DNA from: Zizania palustris
Lineage: Eukaryota; Streptophyta; Magnoliopsida; Poales; Poaceae
Reading direction: 5' to 3'
Assembly (NCBI GenBank): GCA_019279435.1
Contig: JAAALK010000081.1
Span: 56,411,318-56,475,317 of the forward strand
Length of the DNA stretch: 64,000 nucleotides
The position numbers and the translations under genes were made by a program. Below, in pieces: positions 12,206 to 24,119 of this stretch. Position 1 is the stretch's first letter; each line of letters starts with the position of its first letter. The notes beneath the pieces were generated by a model that made no database searches, was not told the origin of the DNA, and worked only from the letters and a program-made list of their open reading frames with translations.

Positions 12206-12756
12206 AGGGTATAAAGTAACATATGCATGTCTACATGCTAATGAGGTTTCTTCCCAGAATAAACCAATATGTGTACTCACTCTTTAAATATTTGTCATAC
12301 TTCTCAACTTCAAATTGCTCATTGTTGAAGTACTTGACAGTCTGTACCCAATAAAGGAAGAACAAAGAAGTTGATATAGTTAGAATAAGCATAAGAAAAT
12401 AGACCAGATACCAGATTAATTGACAACCATGGTATGACCTCATAGTTCAGAAGGGAGTCAACCGCCACTGTGCTAGAAGCATTATCAGCTTTATTCATGG
12501 CTGTCCTGAACTTTGTCCGCCACTGTCACAATAATAGATTGCTAGTCAAAGCACTGACAAGGGAACCAGCACAAGGAATTACTGAATTTGACAAAAGGAA
12601 GCCATTAAAAAGGTAAACTGAGCACTAGTGATAGAAATAGCAAGATCTTGAGAGACTAGGAATGGTGACAGACTGACAGTCTAACAGAACACAGCATTTG
12701 CACCTGTGTCACAGCCAAAGTGAAAGCAATATAAGCGGCATCATAACAACTTATTT

Positions 12757-14689
12757 GTGATGGGGTAGCATCCACTTGAAAAAGATGGAGTTAAAAAAGA
12801 TCAAAAGGTGTCGAGAAGATGTAAAACGATTTAGGTAGTGTTTGGTTTGGTGTACGATGAGAAATAGAATGGGATGATTCGAAACCATTTCGTTCGCCAA
12901 AACAATCAGTATCACATGGTTCAGCATCTACAGGTTGGATGAGGCCCGCAACGACCATTATTTACGGGCCTACTCGTCGGATCGGATTGTCACCAAATGG
13001 CCGGAAGATATGTATGCCACCGTCAGTAGGATGTTTGCCTTACGGCTTAACTTGTCCAGGTTTGAGATGTTTGACCAGCTTGCACTAAATTTGACTGCAT
13101 TTTCCCTTGAAGTGACAAGATCAAACTCTGTTAAAAAAACTTCGATTTCCGTATGCACAACTTTTGACGTGACAAAGAAAAAAGAGAGAGTGTTCGACGA
13201 ATTCACAGTAACCTTATCCAAAACTGCCCTTTGGCCTGGGAGCGTGTGGCCTATGAGCCTATCCACTGAGCCTTACCTCTTGTGCAGTTGTGTGGCATTG
13301 CCGGCATGTCGCCGCTTCTGAGGCAGGATTCCAGAAGCGGGCGTGGGTGACCGTGCGTGTCGTGTCTGTTTCCGCGCGGGCACGGCGAGGCGGATGCACC
13401 GGATTCCTTCTCCTCCACATCGCTTGAGCAGTGTTTTGCTTCTTTTTCCTCGAGCGGCGCGGCCGGTTTCGTGCGCCAGTGCCCTTGCCTTCACATCTCG
13501 CTCGGCGTGGCCTACTGGCCTGTCCGGATGGCCGTGTTACTGTTTTTGCACACGCAGACGTGGCCAGTGGCCATGCATAGGGAGTAGCAATGCTGCACAC
13601 TGCTACAGTCTGGACGCATCTGTACGTGGACTATGGAGTTGTGGCCGTAGGGGTCGTACGGCTGCCGTGCTCGTCGATGCGCTGCGCCTCGGTCGCGTCG
13701 CCGCTCGTGTTGGGTTGCGTCGTGGGCGCCACACCGCGAGTCCGCGACAGGCCGCAGCGAGCATTTTTGGGTCCTCGGAGACAGCCGAGGATCGGAGTGG
13801 ATGCCCGCCATCCCGCGTGCCGCTGCAAACCGACAGTTCTGGATCGAGAACCAAAGTTGTTTTGACGCTCAAGTTGGCAATGCAAAAGGCTTATACGTAT
13901 TAGAACGGTCGTAAATACAGAAGGATAGAACTTAGCACATTCTATGTAGATGGATCAATATTAGATGGAATACTAAAATAATTCTAGCCCATTATTTGTC
14001 ATTATCACACTCATGTATTAGTTAGAGAAAAATTAACAAAGTCTGTGATTGAAGTTAAAACATGTCATTATCAAACTTATCAGTCAAATGACGTGATGTT
14101 TGTTGATCATCTACATTCCTGAGAGTTGGGAGAGAGACTTTTCACACACACAAAAAAATCATTGCAGTCGACTACAGGACTCCACCATGCAGCCCTACTT
14201 GACTCACCTTGTGCTGCGACGAAGACCATATGAGAACTCGTGCTTCACACACAACACAATATCTCACGCGGGGCTTGCTCCCTCTGATGGCGTGATAGCC
14301 CGCACGGTGATGGTCGCAGTGAGGCTAGCTGAGGGCAAAAGTGAGCTTGATGCGGTGCTTGACGGTGGCCCCCCACACGCTGGACTCTGGTAGGATAGGC
14401 GTGCTCCCACAGTCCCACAGTCCCACAGTCCCACTTTGGCACTATTGCATCAAACATCATAAACATCAGTAGACTGAGGAAATCAAAATTAGGAGAAGAG
14501 TTATCTCTCCATGAATAGTGCCCTGCTTGAAACAACGACGATAAAAATGTCAGGGAGATGTCCTGATTTGTGTCACACGGTAGAGCGACGGCTTGTTGCC
14601 GTAATCTTGTAAACTTCGAGCTCATTGTATTTCGAATACAAATACAAATTATCTCAAAAACACAAGACTTACAACGTGATATTATATAA
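12757..14689. other. Unassigned region upstream of the ABC truncation point
   Basis: Homology to the ABC gene ends near 12756. About 12835-12900 starts like a grass DNA-transposon end (GTGTTTGGTTTGGTG), but no matching inverse end was found. 13270-13860 is GC-rich, with overlapping open frames on both strands and no recognisable domain. 14405-14434 holds an 8 bp tandem repeat. I recognise no gene here. Confidence 0.4.
14405..14434. repeat. Tandem 8-mer TCCCACAG, about 3.75 copies
   Basis: Three full copies and one partial copy of TCCCACAG stand head to tail. A simple minisatellite. Confidence 0.9.
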
Positions 14690-15324
14690 GAAAAATTTTA
14701 CGATGCCCCAATAATTGTAGATCGTTCATTTTTGAGGATCTAACGGTCTAAATTTAAATAGAAAAATCTATTACCTCTTGTATTTTTCTTTCTTTTACCT
14801 TTCTCTCTCTTCTCTTGTCGCTATCGGCTTGGCACACTACGGGGGCGTAGCGGAGGTGGAGGCGGACTAGGCGATGGCAATGGCGGACGGTAACACTAGG
14901 GATGGTGGCCACGCACGTGGCAGTTAGCACGGCGGTGGCACGAACCGCCTAGGCGACGACACTAAGGAAGGGCTAACGGTCGCGTTGAAGGGGCTAACAA
15001 CCAGAACAAGACTGGTGACCTCGTTGTGGCAGCAGGACCTCGTTGCGTTTGCTGGGGACGGTGGTGTGCTGGCACTGAGGCACTGGGTGTCGGGGCCCCT
15101 CAACAGCAGACGAGCATTGTCAACGGATGGGCAACAAAGGACCATGGCGACGGCGGGGCACCACAGCGATGGTGACGGGGCAGATGAAGAAAGAGGAGAG
15201 GAGGGAAGAGATAAATGAGGTAAGATAGAAAAAAAATAAATTAGTTTAATTATAATTAATCAAGGGATGTGATTGAATTTTTCTCTTACATACAATGAAG
15301 GTAAATGGGGCACCGTAAAGACCC
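14690..15324. mobile_element. 635 bp MITE-like element with TIRs
   Basis: The left end reads GAAAAATTTTACGATGCCCC. The reverse complement of the right end reads GGGTCTTTACGGTGCCCC, so TTTACGRTGCCCC is shared. Both sides carry TTATATAA (14682-14689 and 15325-15332), which would be an 8 bp target duplication; being a palindrome it is weaker proof. The interior has a GC-rich core and no transposase. The TSD length suits hAT or Mutator families; assignment is open. Confidence 0.65.
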
Positions 15325-15607
15325 TTATATAAACTCATAATTATTATTACACTTTTATTCAAAACATAAACGACATCGGAAACTAAATGATGTTATGAAG
15401 TCGCTTCCTTACTGAGGCAAAGCTCAACTTTCAATATCATTATTAATAAACTCTTTCTCTACAAGGAAGGTATGGGGTTTGTCTTTGCAAAAAATGTTAA
15501 TTTTTGTTTATTAAGCAAATTTGGCCTATATTTTATTACTAAATATAAAAGTAACCAAATAAGTTCAACACTCCTGCCATTGTTTAAACCACCTCCCGAT
15601 AAGCAGT

Positions 15608-16132
15608 TGTTAGGGGAAATAATTCCATTAGTCTTGCCATTAGGGGGACAACTCTGAAAGACAAGTTCAGAGCATAAAGGTGCGAAGCCTTCAGTCGCCA
15701 CTACTGTACTTCGAGGAAGGAAGCCCGAAGCCCTTGTATTAGCCCCGACAACGAAGTGAGGGGAGGAATCTGGAGCCTTCAGTCATCCCGGTGGACCCCG
15801 TCATCTCGCTGCCTCCTAAAGGCCCCGACTCCTAAGGGACGCCGCAAAACGGAACAAGATGTTTGCTTTATCTGAATGTTCACATGTGTACTTACTATTT
15901 TACCCCTATGAGGCCTTGTGAATAGAGCAACATTTCCCTATTGGATCTCTGCCTATAAATACCCATCCCTTCTTCTGTAATAGGGACATCAATTCACATA
16001 ATAATAGATACTTCGAACTGATATGAGATTATTATCCCATTCGGAGGCCTGGTTTAACCTACGGTCAATCTTTCCTCTCAGTTAGCCCTTCGAGGCTATT
16101 CAAACATGTTAACGTAATCTTTTACGCCAACA
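15608..16132 (+). mobile_element. Solo LTR, Tat-type gypsy-like
   Basis: 525 bp starting TGTTAGGGGAAATAA and ending TTTACGCCAACA, with near-duplicate flanks GCAGT (15603-15607) and ACAGT (16133-16137). A TATA box, CTATAAATACCC, lies near 15953. No internal element sequence adjoins it, so it looks like an LTR-LTR recombination product. Its ends and layout match the interrupted solo LTR at 30985-33597 and loosely the LTR at 23497-23990. Confidence 0.75.
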
Positions 16133-16167
16133 ACAGTCCAAGAAGCACCACAATTAACTAGACCCTT

Positions 16168-18156
16168 TGTTGGACCGGAAATGGCGACCAGAGGGGGGTG
16201 AATGGGAGCTTTTAAAATTTTCAGGATAAAATTAGCCTTCTGTTTTAATACAGTCTACTGCGGAACAGGCTTCGAACACAACCTTCGAAGTTCTGGTTCG
16301 GAGGTATTTGACGGCTCCGAACACAGGCTTCGCAAGGAGCAAAAGTTCGAAGCCAAGAAGACTTCGCTCCACTCAAACCTGAAAAACCAACTCTGCTAAG
16401 TCAGTGCAGGCTCCGCACACAGGGTGCTTCGAGCAGGCTTCGCACTTCACCCTTCGCAAGAGTGGACTACCCTCCGAGGACTTCGACCAAGTACTTAGCA
16501 ACCGCAACTGGTGCTGGGCTTCGTACACCGAAGGTCTAAACGCACACTAACAGACTTCGCTAGGGACTTAGACACGATAAGAAGCACGGGCTTCGATCAG
16601 GGCTTCGCTAGTAAGCAGCGAGGTCTAGCCTCCTGTTACACAGAGCGAACACACACTGAAAAGCACACTTCGCACAAAACACACTTCGCCTAGACAGGCT
16701 TCGGTGCACTACAACTAGCGAGGTATGCAAACAAACTCAAGCAGAATAAATGAACACAGAAGCAGGGCTTCGCTGCTTGAACAAGGAACACAATAAATGA
16801 ACTCAGGATGAATACAAAGTGTGGTGGCTAGTACAGGAGCTCAACAATGAATGCTCAAAGTGTTAAATGTTACCTACCTAGCCCCCATATTTATAGCCAC
16901 TATTCACCCAAGTGAAATGACTACTTTACCCCTAGGGTTTACACCAGTTTTGTCTCTACAGAATAGAGGGGTACAAAAGGTAGTCAACTTTATTTGGAGG
17001 CTTCTCTGTCAGCTTTGCAGAGGGGACAGCGTCAGCTTTTTGCAGAGCAGACAATGTCAGCCTTTGCAGTCTTTGACCTTTCTGGAGCCCCCCTTCGCAC
17101 GCAAGGGGTGCGGTAGCTTCGGTGAGAAGCCTTGAGCCTGACGGCCTTCGCTTCACCGAAGTCAGCCTTCGATACAGTGACGGTTTTGAGCCGAAGCCGT
17201 CAAAGCCCTTGGGCCTTCGCACCACCACCTTCGGAGTGGACCACCACGGCTTCGCAGCTACTCCCAGCTCGAACTCCGTCAGTCCGTGTACCGAAGCCAT
17301 GCATGGCCGAAGTACCACAAGTCAACCTCGCTCCGGAGCTAGCCTCGCTCCGAAGCCTGCGTCACTCCGAAGCCCTCCTTCGGAGTACCACCCTTCAAAG
17401 TCCCTCCTTCGTCCAAGGCCTCCGCACGAAGCATTCCATGAGCACTTCGTCGCAGTGTCTCTCCCCGAGCACACTCCTCGATGAGCCTCACTCGGACCAT
17501 GCCTTCGATGCACCTCGACTTCTGAGAACTTCATCGGGTACCTTCGAGTGTCTCTCTCCGGAGCACACTTCGAACGCCTTGCCTCCGTAGAGGACTTGAA
17601 CCACCATACTCCGAAGTCACTCCTTCCAGAGTACCTTCGAAGTGCCTCACCTCCGAGGACTTTGTCTCGGAGTACCTTCACTCGGAGCCACGCTACACAC
17701 TTACTGCCTTCTCTTGGCGCACCTCGACCCGAGGACCGACCTGGACCCCTTCGCAGCCATCGTGACAGAGCTCCCCGCTCCACTGGCATCAAGCCTCCCG
17801 CTTGACCCAGGTTCACCTGCTACGAACCGTCCGTCGCCTCCGTAGTCCCCTACGCACCACAAACAAACAGACAAGTGTATACAGTACTCCGGAGACCTCT
17901 CCGGGTTAACAACCTTCGGTACACACTCCGGTGTACCGCCCAAAATACCGAGACCTTCGGTACAAACCTAGTCATCATGTACTGTCGGACCCCTCCGACA
18001 GGCACACTCCGCTGCAACAGCTGCAGCAACCAAACCAACCTCCGAACACCTTCGGAGATCCAACCTCCGAACCTCCTTCGGAGGTACCCCTTCGAACCAG
18101 AGGGTAAAAGCCTGTCAATCACTCATCACACTCCGAAACCAACCCTTGGTTTCTCA
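16168..18156 (-). repeat. 3' LTR of the minus-strand Sirevirus
   Basis: 1,989 bp; on minus it starts TGAGAAACCAAGGG and ends GGTCCAACA. A TATA box (TATAAATATGG on minus) lies near 16890. It is dense in short TTCG/CGAA words, as are the three related LTRs in this window. Confidence 0.85.
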
Positions 18157-19293
18157 ATCTCCCCCTTGATGAGTGCATTGACAACCAATTTCAAGTTCAA
18201 GAAAATTTAAAGAATTTCAGCACACAAGTGACCATAAAAACTCAGAAATGAGCCAAATCATGTCACTTGACAAAAGAATTTTCCTCCCCCTTTTCAAAAG
18301 AGTAAAAGCCCCTTCGACAAATCTCCCCTTTTTCAAGATAAAAACTCCCCCTGAGTAATTTAATTGTACCCCCTTGCAACAGAGAACTCAAAAATTTCTC
18401 CCCCTTTGACAATGCAAGCATCAAGGAGCATGTAAAAGATGCATTGCTTGGAAATGAGCAGAATTGCAAAGACATATAAAGCAAAAATATGCCAATACTT
18501 AATACCAAATATCATGTGCTCAGCTCAATTTAACATTCTCTAAAAGCAAGATGACAACATGTGATTTTGTCATTTTGAAATAAAAGCATCATCACTCAAT
18601 CATGGTAACTAGACAAGTAAAAGCAAGGACTGCGCAAAGCTAGTCAATTTCTACTCTAGACAGACAAGTCCAGTTCAAATGGAGCATGAAAAGCAAACTT
18701 GATGATCAATGAATTTTGTTGTTCTTTTTCATAATGCCAGAGGTTATTTGTTTGTCCACCTTATACTGTCCAATCAAGCCAAGCCTAGGCATGAAAGCCA
18801 TCGGAAGCTTAAGGCGGTGATTTTGGCATACACTATACTATCCCAGTTCAGACCAATGTGCAATGGTAAGCAGTCTAGGATAGAGTAGTACGACAAACAA
18901 ACCCACCTGGATCTTTTCACTTGAAGCATGCAAATCATGAAGTTTTTGATTTTAACTAAGTGAACCAATTTTTAGCACTTGATGAACATCCATGAGTAAG
19001 TAGAACAATTTTTCAAGTTGCAATTTTTAGCATCCAAAGAAAAGTGTCTTGCTATCAAGCAGATAAAAGATAGCTAAAGCAGTCCTGCCTATACATGCTA
19101 GATACAAGATTGAGCAGTGAGCATGATTTGAGTTTGGAAAGAAAACATCATGCACATTAATGTTTCAGATAAATTAAAAAGAGCTGAGCTGACACGATTT
19201 CATGAATTAAAATCAGGCATATAAGTGCAAAAGATGTAAATGCAATTTCAACACACCATTAGCAAATGCACACCAATCTAAATCTGCTCCCCC
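18157..19293 (-). promoter_or_regulatory. Multiple polypurine-tract region of the Sirevirus
   Basis: Between the pol stop and the LTR, several minus-strand purine tracts of the type AAGGGGGAG occur, visible on plus as CTCCCCCTT-like words near 18157, 18285, 18321, 18345, 18368, 18396 and 19285. The one next to the LTR is the expected plus-strand primer. Multiple tracts at this place have been described for Sireviruses. Confidence 0.6.
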
Positions 19294-22200
19294 TCACAAA
19301 ATGTCGTAAGGGTGACAAACACCAAGTTCCCCACGCAAGTAGGAAAATCGAGAAGCATCGAGGGGTTTCGTGAAAATATCGGCTAGCTGGTGTTGGGTAT
19401 CAACATATTGAAGTTCAATATCACCCTTCTCATTGTGATCTCTGAGAAAATGATATCTCACATCAATGTGTTTGGTTCTGGAGTGCTGAATCGGGTTGTT
19501 TGCAATACAAATGGCACTAGTGTTATCACAGAAAAGTGGAACACTCTTATAATCTAACCCGAAATCCCGCAAAGTGGAAGCCATCCACAAAATCTGAGAG
19601 CAACAGCTAGCTGCAGCAACATATTCGGCCTCAGCCGTCGATTGTGCAACACTAGACTGTTTGCGGGAAGACCAGCAAACCAGAGAAGTACCCAGAAAAT
19701 GACAAGTACCAGAGGTACTCTTCCTATCAATCCTACACCCAGCAAAATCCGCATCGGAATAACCTCGAAGACATAAAGATGAAGATGTTGAATACCATAT
19801 GCCAAATTCGAGAGTATGTTTGAGATACCTGAGTATGCGTTTTACCGCTTGGCGATGCGAAGCTCGTGGTGAAGCCTGAAAATGAGCGCACAGACACACT
19901 GCGAAGTGTATGTCCGGCCTCGTAGCAGTCAAGTAGAGGAGGGAGCCGATCATGCTTCGGAACTCCTTCTGATCTGCGGCTTCTCCATCTTCGTTAGGAT
20001 CCAATGCTACAGATGTAGCCATTGGAGTGGCGAGGGGCTTCGCATCGACCATGTCGAACTTCTTGAGCAGGTCCTTGGTGTACTTCGTCTGGTGGACGAA
20101 AGTACCTTGTTTGCTTTGCTTGATTTGCAAACCAAGGAAAAATGTAAGCTCACCCATCATGGACATCTCGAATTCCCTGCTCATGGCATCTGCAAACTCG
20201 ACAACCAAAGCATGAGAAGAGCCACCAAAGATGATATCATCCACATAAATCTGAACTAGGAGGAAATCTTTGCCATGCTTGAGAGTAAACAGGGTTTTAT
20301 AAACAGAGCCCATCAAGTACCCCCGCTCAAGCAGAAAAGACTTAAGTCTATCATACCATGCCCGAGGGGCCTGCTTGAGTCCATAAAGAGCCTTATGAAG
20401 TTTAAGGACTTTATGTGGGTACTTGGGGTTTTCAAAACCAGGGGGTTGTTTTACATAAACATCTTCACCTATGAAGCCATTAAGAAAAGCACTTTTGACA
20501 TCCATTTGATAGAGTTTGAATCCCCGGGATGTCACAAAGGCAAGCAAAATCCTAATGGCCTCAAGGCGAGCAACAGGTGCAAAAGTTTCAGTAAAATCAA
20601 TCCCTTCTAGTTGAGAATAACCCTGAGCTACAAGCCTAGCCTTGTTTCTAACTATAGTCCCATCCTCCCCTTGTTTGTTTTTGAAAATCCATTTTGTTCC
20701 AATGAAGTGAACATTTGGTGGAGGATCAACTAATGACCAGACTTGATTTCTCTCAAAATTTTCAAGTTCCTCATGCATGGCATTGATCCAACTAGAATCA
20801 GAAAGTGCATGACAAACATCTAAGGGCTCGAAAGAAGCAACAAAAGCAAAATTAGTGAAGTGAGCATGAGAACGTGTTACCCTTTGATCAAGCTCACCAA
20901 TGATCTGCTCGGGAGGGTGCATCCTTTGAACATGATGTGGAGCCTCACGGCGGGATGCAGTCTCCCCCTCAACTTGTGCGTTGGATTGGTCCAAGATGAC
21001 CGATGTCGAGGTAGTTGCTTCGAGACCTTGTGCCGAAGTGGTCGAAGCGGGGTCAGCTTCGGGGGTTGATGTCGAGGGTAGTAGGGGTTCATCCTCGAAA
21101 TCTCCGGGATCTTCTTCCTCGAAGATGGTTTGCTCCATGTCGTGTTCATTTGCCTGTTCAAGTGTAGAACTAACAGAGGGGGTTGATTCATCAAAAGTCA
21201 CATCACATGACTCGATGACAGTGTTAGTTTCCAAATTATAAACACGATAAGAATGACCATGAGTAGTGTAACCCAAAAGATCCCGTCAGAAGAACGCGAC
21301 TCAAATTTATCCAAGTTACCACGTTTTAGGATAAAGCACCGACAACCAAAAACTCGAAGATGAGTAACCTTGGGCTGTCTCCCAAAACGTAGCTCATAAG
21401 ATGTCAAGTTTAAAATTGAGCGCGAGAATATACGGTTTGAGATGTAACATGCAGTGTTCATGGCCTCAGCCCAGAATTTTCTAGGAGTCCTATGCTCATC
21501 GAGCATCGTCCTAGCCATCTCAACCAAAGTGCGGTTCTTCCTCTCAACAACACCATTTTGTTGAGGGACCCGCGGAGCAGAGAATTGATGTTCTATGCCA
21601 TGCTCCATGCAAAAGTCAACAAAGAGACTGTTTTTGAACTCGGTGCCATTATCACTTCGAATGAATTTTAATGCACTAGGGAGTTCAGTGAAAAGTCTCA
21701 AAGCCAAGCTCCAAAAGTGTGAAAACACTTCATCCTTGCTGGCAAGAAAGAAGACCCAAGAGTAGCGAGAGAAATCATCGACAATAACTAACACATACCA
21801 CTTGCCGCCTAAAGAACTAACCCGAGAAGGACCTACAGTGTCCATGTGGAGAAGTTCTCCGGGTTGTTCAGTCATCACTGTGGTGACTGGCGAATGCGAA
21901 GCGGCGATCATTTTTCCATGTCGACAAGGAGCGCAAACTAAATTCTAATCAAACTTGAGCTTGGGCAATCCTCAAATCAGACCTAGGGCACTCAGACGAG
22001 CGAGCAACTCAAAACTCATATGCCCTAGTCTCCTATGCCACTTCCAAAGCTCAGAAGTAGAATGTGCAACAAGACAATGAGAAGAACCAGATGACTCTGA
22101 AAAATCAGCTCCAAAAACTCTCCCAACTCTAAAGATCTTACAAACCACAACGCCATCAGAATTGAGCACTTGCGAAGCATCGCGATGGAATCGCACTTCG

Positions 22201-22430
22201 AAGCCCTCATCAAGCAACTGAGATACAAACATCAAATTGTATCCCAGGTTTTCAACCAAAGCAACATCTTTGAGAGTGAAATTCGAGTTAATTCTTACCA
22301 CACCTTTACCTTTCACTCTACTCCTTCGATTGTTGCCGAAGGTGATATGTTCCCTTTGCTTGGTTGTGGTGAGGCTGGAGAACCATGTTGCATCTCCGGT
22401 CATATGGCGCGAACAACCAGAGTCCATGAT
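19294..22430 (-). pseudogene. Sirevirus pol (protease start, integrase, RT, RNase H)
   Basis: Three open blocks read on minus. 22427-21972: protease opening MDSGCSRHMTGD with the catalytic DSG, then the integrase zinc motif WKWHRRLGHMSFELL. 21911-21198: integrase core with D (LLHMDTVGPS), D (RSDNGTEF) and E (GVVERKNRT). 21276-19294: RT with IYVDDIIFGG, then RNase H with SDADFAGC and AEAEYVAA, ending at 19294. Breaks: a TGA after LSALGLI near 21970, a TAG just before NLVCAPC near 21940, and a one-base deletion near 21280 against the plus copy, where SSDGIF should run into LGYTTHG. The RT-RNase H block alone is intact (660 codons). Confidence 0.85.
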
Positions 22431-22436
22431 CCACGT

Positions 22437-23496
22437 GCTTCATGTGTATAGTGTACTGGCCTACCCTGGTTATGCGTATTCATCTGTTTCACGTCATGAT
22501 TTATTTGTGGAATAAGTTAAACCTAATAGTGTTGTTATTTCCAACAATCCAAAAACATTATTATAGGCACTGTGGTTTTGATATGGCTAGATTTGCCGAT
22601 GCACTGAAGCCGGAGAAATTTTCCGATGTGCACTTCAAGAGATGGCAGATCAAAGTCACTTTGTGGCTAACAGCTATGAATGTCTACTGGGTTAGTAGTG
22701 GCAAACCTGAAGGAGATCTTTCTGCTGAAAAGAGAAAGAGTTCAAGGATGCCACTACAATCTTTATAGGATGCATTCTTAGTGTTCTTGCTGATCGTCTG
22801 TGCGAGGTGTATATGCACATGACAGATGCGAAGGAGTTATGGGATGCACTGAATGCCAAATTCGGTGCTATTGATGCTAGCAATGACTTGTATGTCATGG
22901 AGCAATTTCATGATTACAGGATGGTTAATAACCATTCTGTGGTGGATCAGGCTCATGAAATACAGGCCATTGCTAAAGAACTCGAACTCCTAAAGTGTGC
23001 CTTACCCGACACGTTTGTGGTTGCTAGCATTATTGCGAAATTACCTTCTTCATGGAGGAGTTTCGGTACTGCACTCAAACACAAGAGACAAGAATTCTCT
23101 GTTGAGAGTTTGATAAGGTCTCTTGATGTTGAGGAGAAAGCCAGGGAAAAGGACGCTGCGGCAAAAGGTGAGGGGCAATCGAGCGCCAACGTGGTGCATC
23201 AACCCTCAGGCAAGAACAAAGGGAAATTCAAAGTTAAACAAACTACCAACTACAAGAAGAAGAAGAGTAACACAGATGCGAAGCCTTGCTTTGTATGTGG
23301 AGAAGTTGGCCATTGGGCCAAGAAATGTCCACATCGCAAAGGAATGAAGGCTCCTGCAGGACAGACTTCAAAGTCTGTCAATGTGACCATTGGCAACACT
23401 GAAGATGGGAACGGGTATGGTAATTTTCCTACTGTTCTTTCAGTTGATCAGTCTACCAATTGGTGGGTTGATACAGGGGCTAATGTACATGTCTGT
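22437..23496 (+). pseudogene. Copia gag fragment of a second family
   Basis: The ATG at 22583 opens MARFADALKPEKFSDVHFKRW, a copia Gag start. A +1 shift near 22735 moves to the frame of 22807-23496, which has ELWDALNAKFGA, a knuckle CFVCGEVGHWAKKC, and a protease start WWVDTGANVHVC with catalytic DTG. The protease is cut at 23496 by the LTR that begins at 23497; the other half is not in the window. 22437-22582 is probably this element's leader. It differs from the Sirevirus Gag and resembles the shorter Gag of Retrofit/Hopscotch-type copia, a tentative placing. Confidence 0.75.
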
Positions 23497-23990
23497 TGTT
23501 GGCCCAAAAGTTACACCAACAGGTTCTCTGAGATCAAGAACGAACAAACAAAGAGTTTGTGATTTAGGACTGCCTCGAACCTCCGAGTAGGATAATAGCT
23601 CGAGTAGTTCGAACGTGTGTATTGAATAACTTGTCCCGCGGGGATCCTCTTTACAGGGTATAGAGGGGGTATTTATAGGTAAAAACACATAAGGAAAAGA
23701 CCTAATTGCCCCTAGATTACAACCGACATAGTGGAAACTATTCGGTGTCAGGAACAAGGTTATAAAAGGTAAAATGCTACAAGGCAGATGGATAGGCCAA
23801 ACATCTCGTCAATCTTGTCCTTCAGCTTCGAGATCTTTATCTCTCATTCGGAGGGTTCATCGAGGCTTCGTATCGCTGCACCCTTCGGCTTGACGCCTCT
23901 ACCTCCGAACGAAGGCTCGCCAGCTTCAGAGCCTTTCTTAGCCCTTGAAGCATTAATCTTTAAGTCCTGAAAATGGAGTAATTTCCCCCA
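23497..23990 (-). repeat. LTR of the Tat-type element
   Basis: 494 bp. On minus it begins TGGGGGAAATTACTCC and ends CTTTTGGGCCAACA, with TATA box CCTATAAATACCCCC near 23675. Its ends resemble those of the solo LTRs at 15608 and 30985. The copy across the element is not in view. Confidence 0.7.
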
Positions 23991-24119
23991 ATAGTAGCCC
24001 CTCGAATACGCCTCTCTGTAGTTAACCTATTTAGAAAGAAGGCAGTATACGGAAGGAACATTTCTATTTTTTAAGACTTAAAGGAGATTCGAACATGTTA
24101 TAACTCACAGAGGACTTTG

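Larger units (their letters stand above)
4997..12756 (-). pseudogene. ATM3-like: 5'-truncated mitochondrial ABC half-transporter copy (ATM3/ABCB25-like)
   Basis: Fourteen minus-strand exons with GT-AG sites: ~12756-12704, 12522-12439, 12341-12281, 11522-11377, 11039-10923, 10813-10723, 10075-9987, 9453-9398, 6634-6554, 6289-6224, 6136-6044, 5943-5879, 5611-5476 and 5143-4997. They encode the later transmembrane part (AAYIAFTLAVTQWRTKF, NADNASST-like and VKYFNNEQFE stretches) and a whole nucleotide-binding domain: Walker A GTSGSGKST split between exons 7 and 8, Q-loop VVPQDT, signature LSGGEKQRV, Walker B LLCDEATSALD, H-loop IAHRLTT. The family exports a glutathione-linked sulfur species from plant mitochondria for cytosolic Fe-S assembly and molybdenum cofactor synthesis. 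Breaks: exons for the transit peptide and first membrane helices are absent, with homology ending inside an exon near 12756; exon 10813-10723 needs one more base to stay in frame; codon 5074-5072 is TGA where Arg is expected, 26 codons before the old stop at 4997. Introns are kept, so this is a DNA-level duplicate rather than a retrocopy. Confidence 0.8.
16168..22436 (-). mobile_element. Sirevirus-type Ty1/copia element, 5' part missing
   Basis: Minus-oriented: 3' LTR (16168-18156), a non-coding stretch with repeated purine tracts (18157-19293), then RT-RNase H, integrase and the start of protease (19294-22430). Similarity to the plus-strand Sirevirus of this window ends at about 22436, in the CACGTGGATC just ahead of the protease. 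Gag, primer site and 5' LTR are absent; unrelated copia DNA follows. Family calls rest on the 2 kb TGAGAAACC...CCAACA LTRs and near-identity to the 34470-61165 element, whose long coiled-coil Gag is Sirevirus-like. Confidence 0.8.

Noticed and set aside
11881..12219. 112-codon frame starting with a hydrophobic stretch like a signal peptide
   Set aside because: It lies inside an intronic inverted-repeat element, ends in its terminal repeat, and shows no domain.
13343..13903. GC-rich 186-codon open frame on plus, with overlapping frames on minus
   Set aside because: No domain or codon-bias signal; open frames on both strands are expected in GC-rich DNA.
17122..17943. Overlapping open frames of 80-164 codons on both strands
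   Set aside because: They lie inside the Sirevirus LTR and are chance frames in TTCG-rich repeats; the same frames recur in the other LTR copies.
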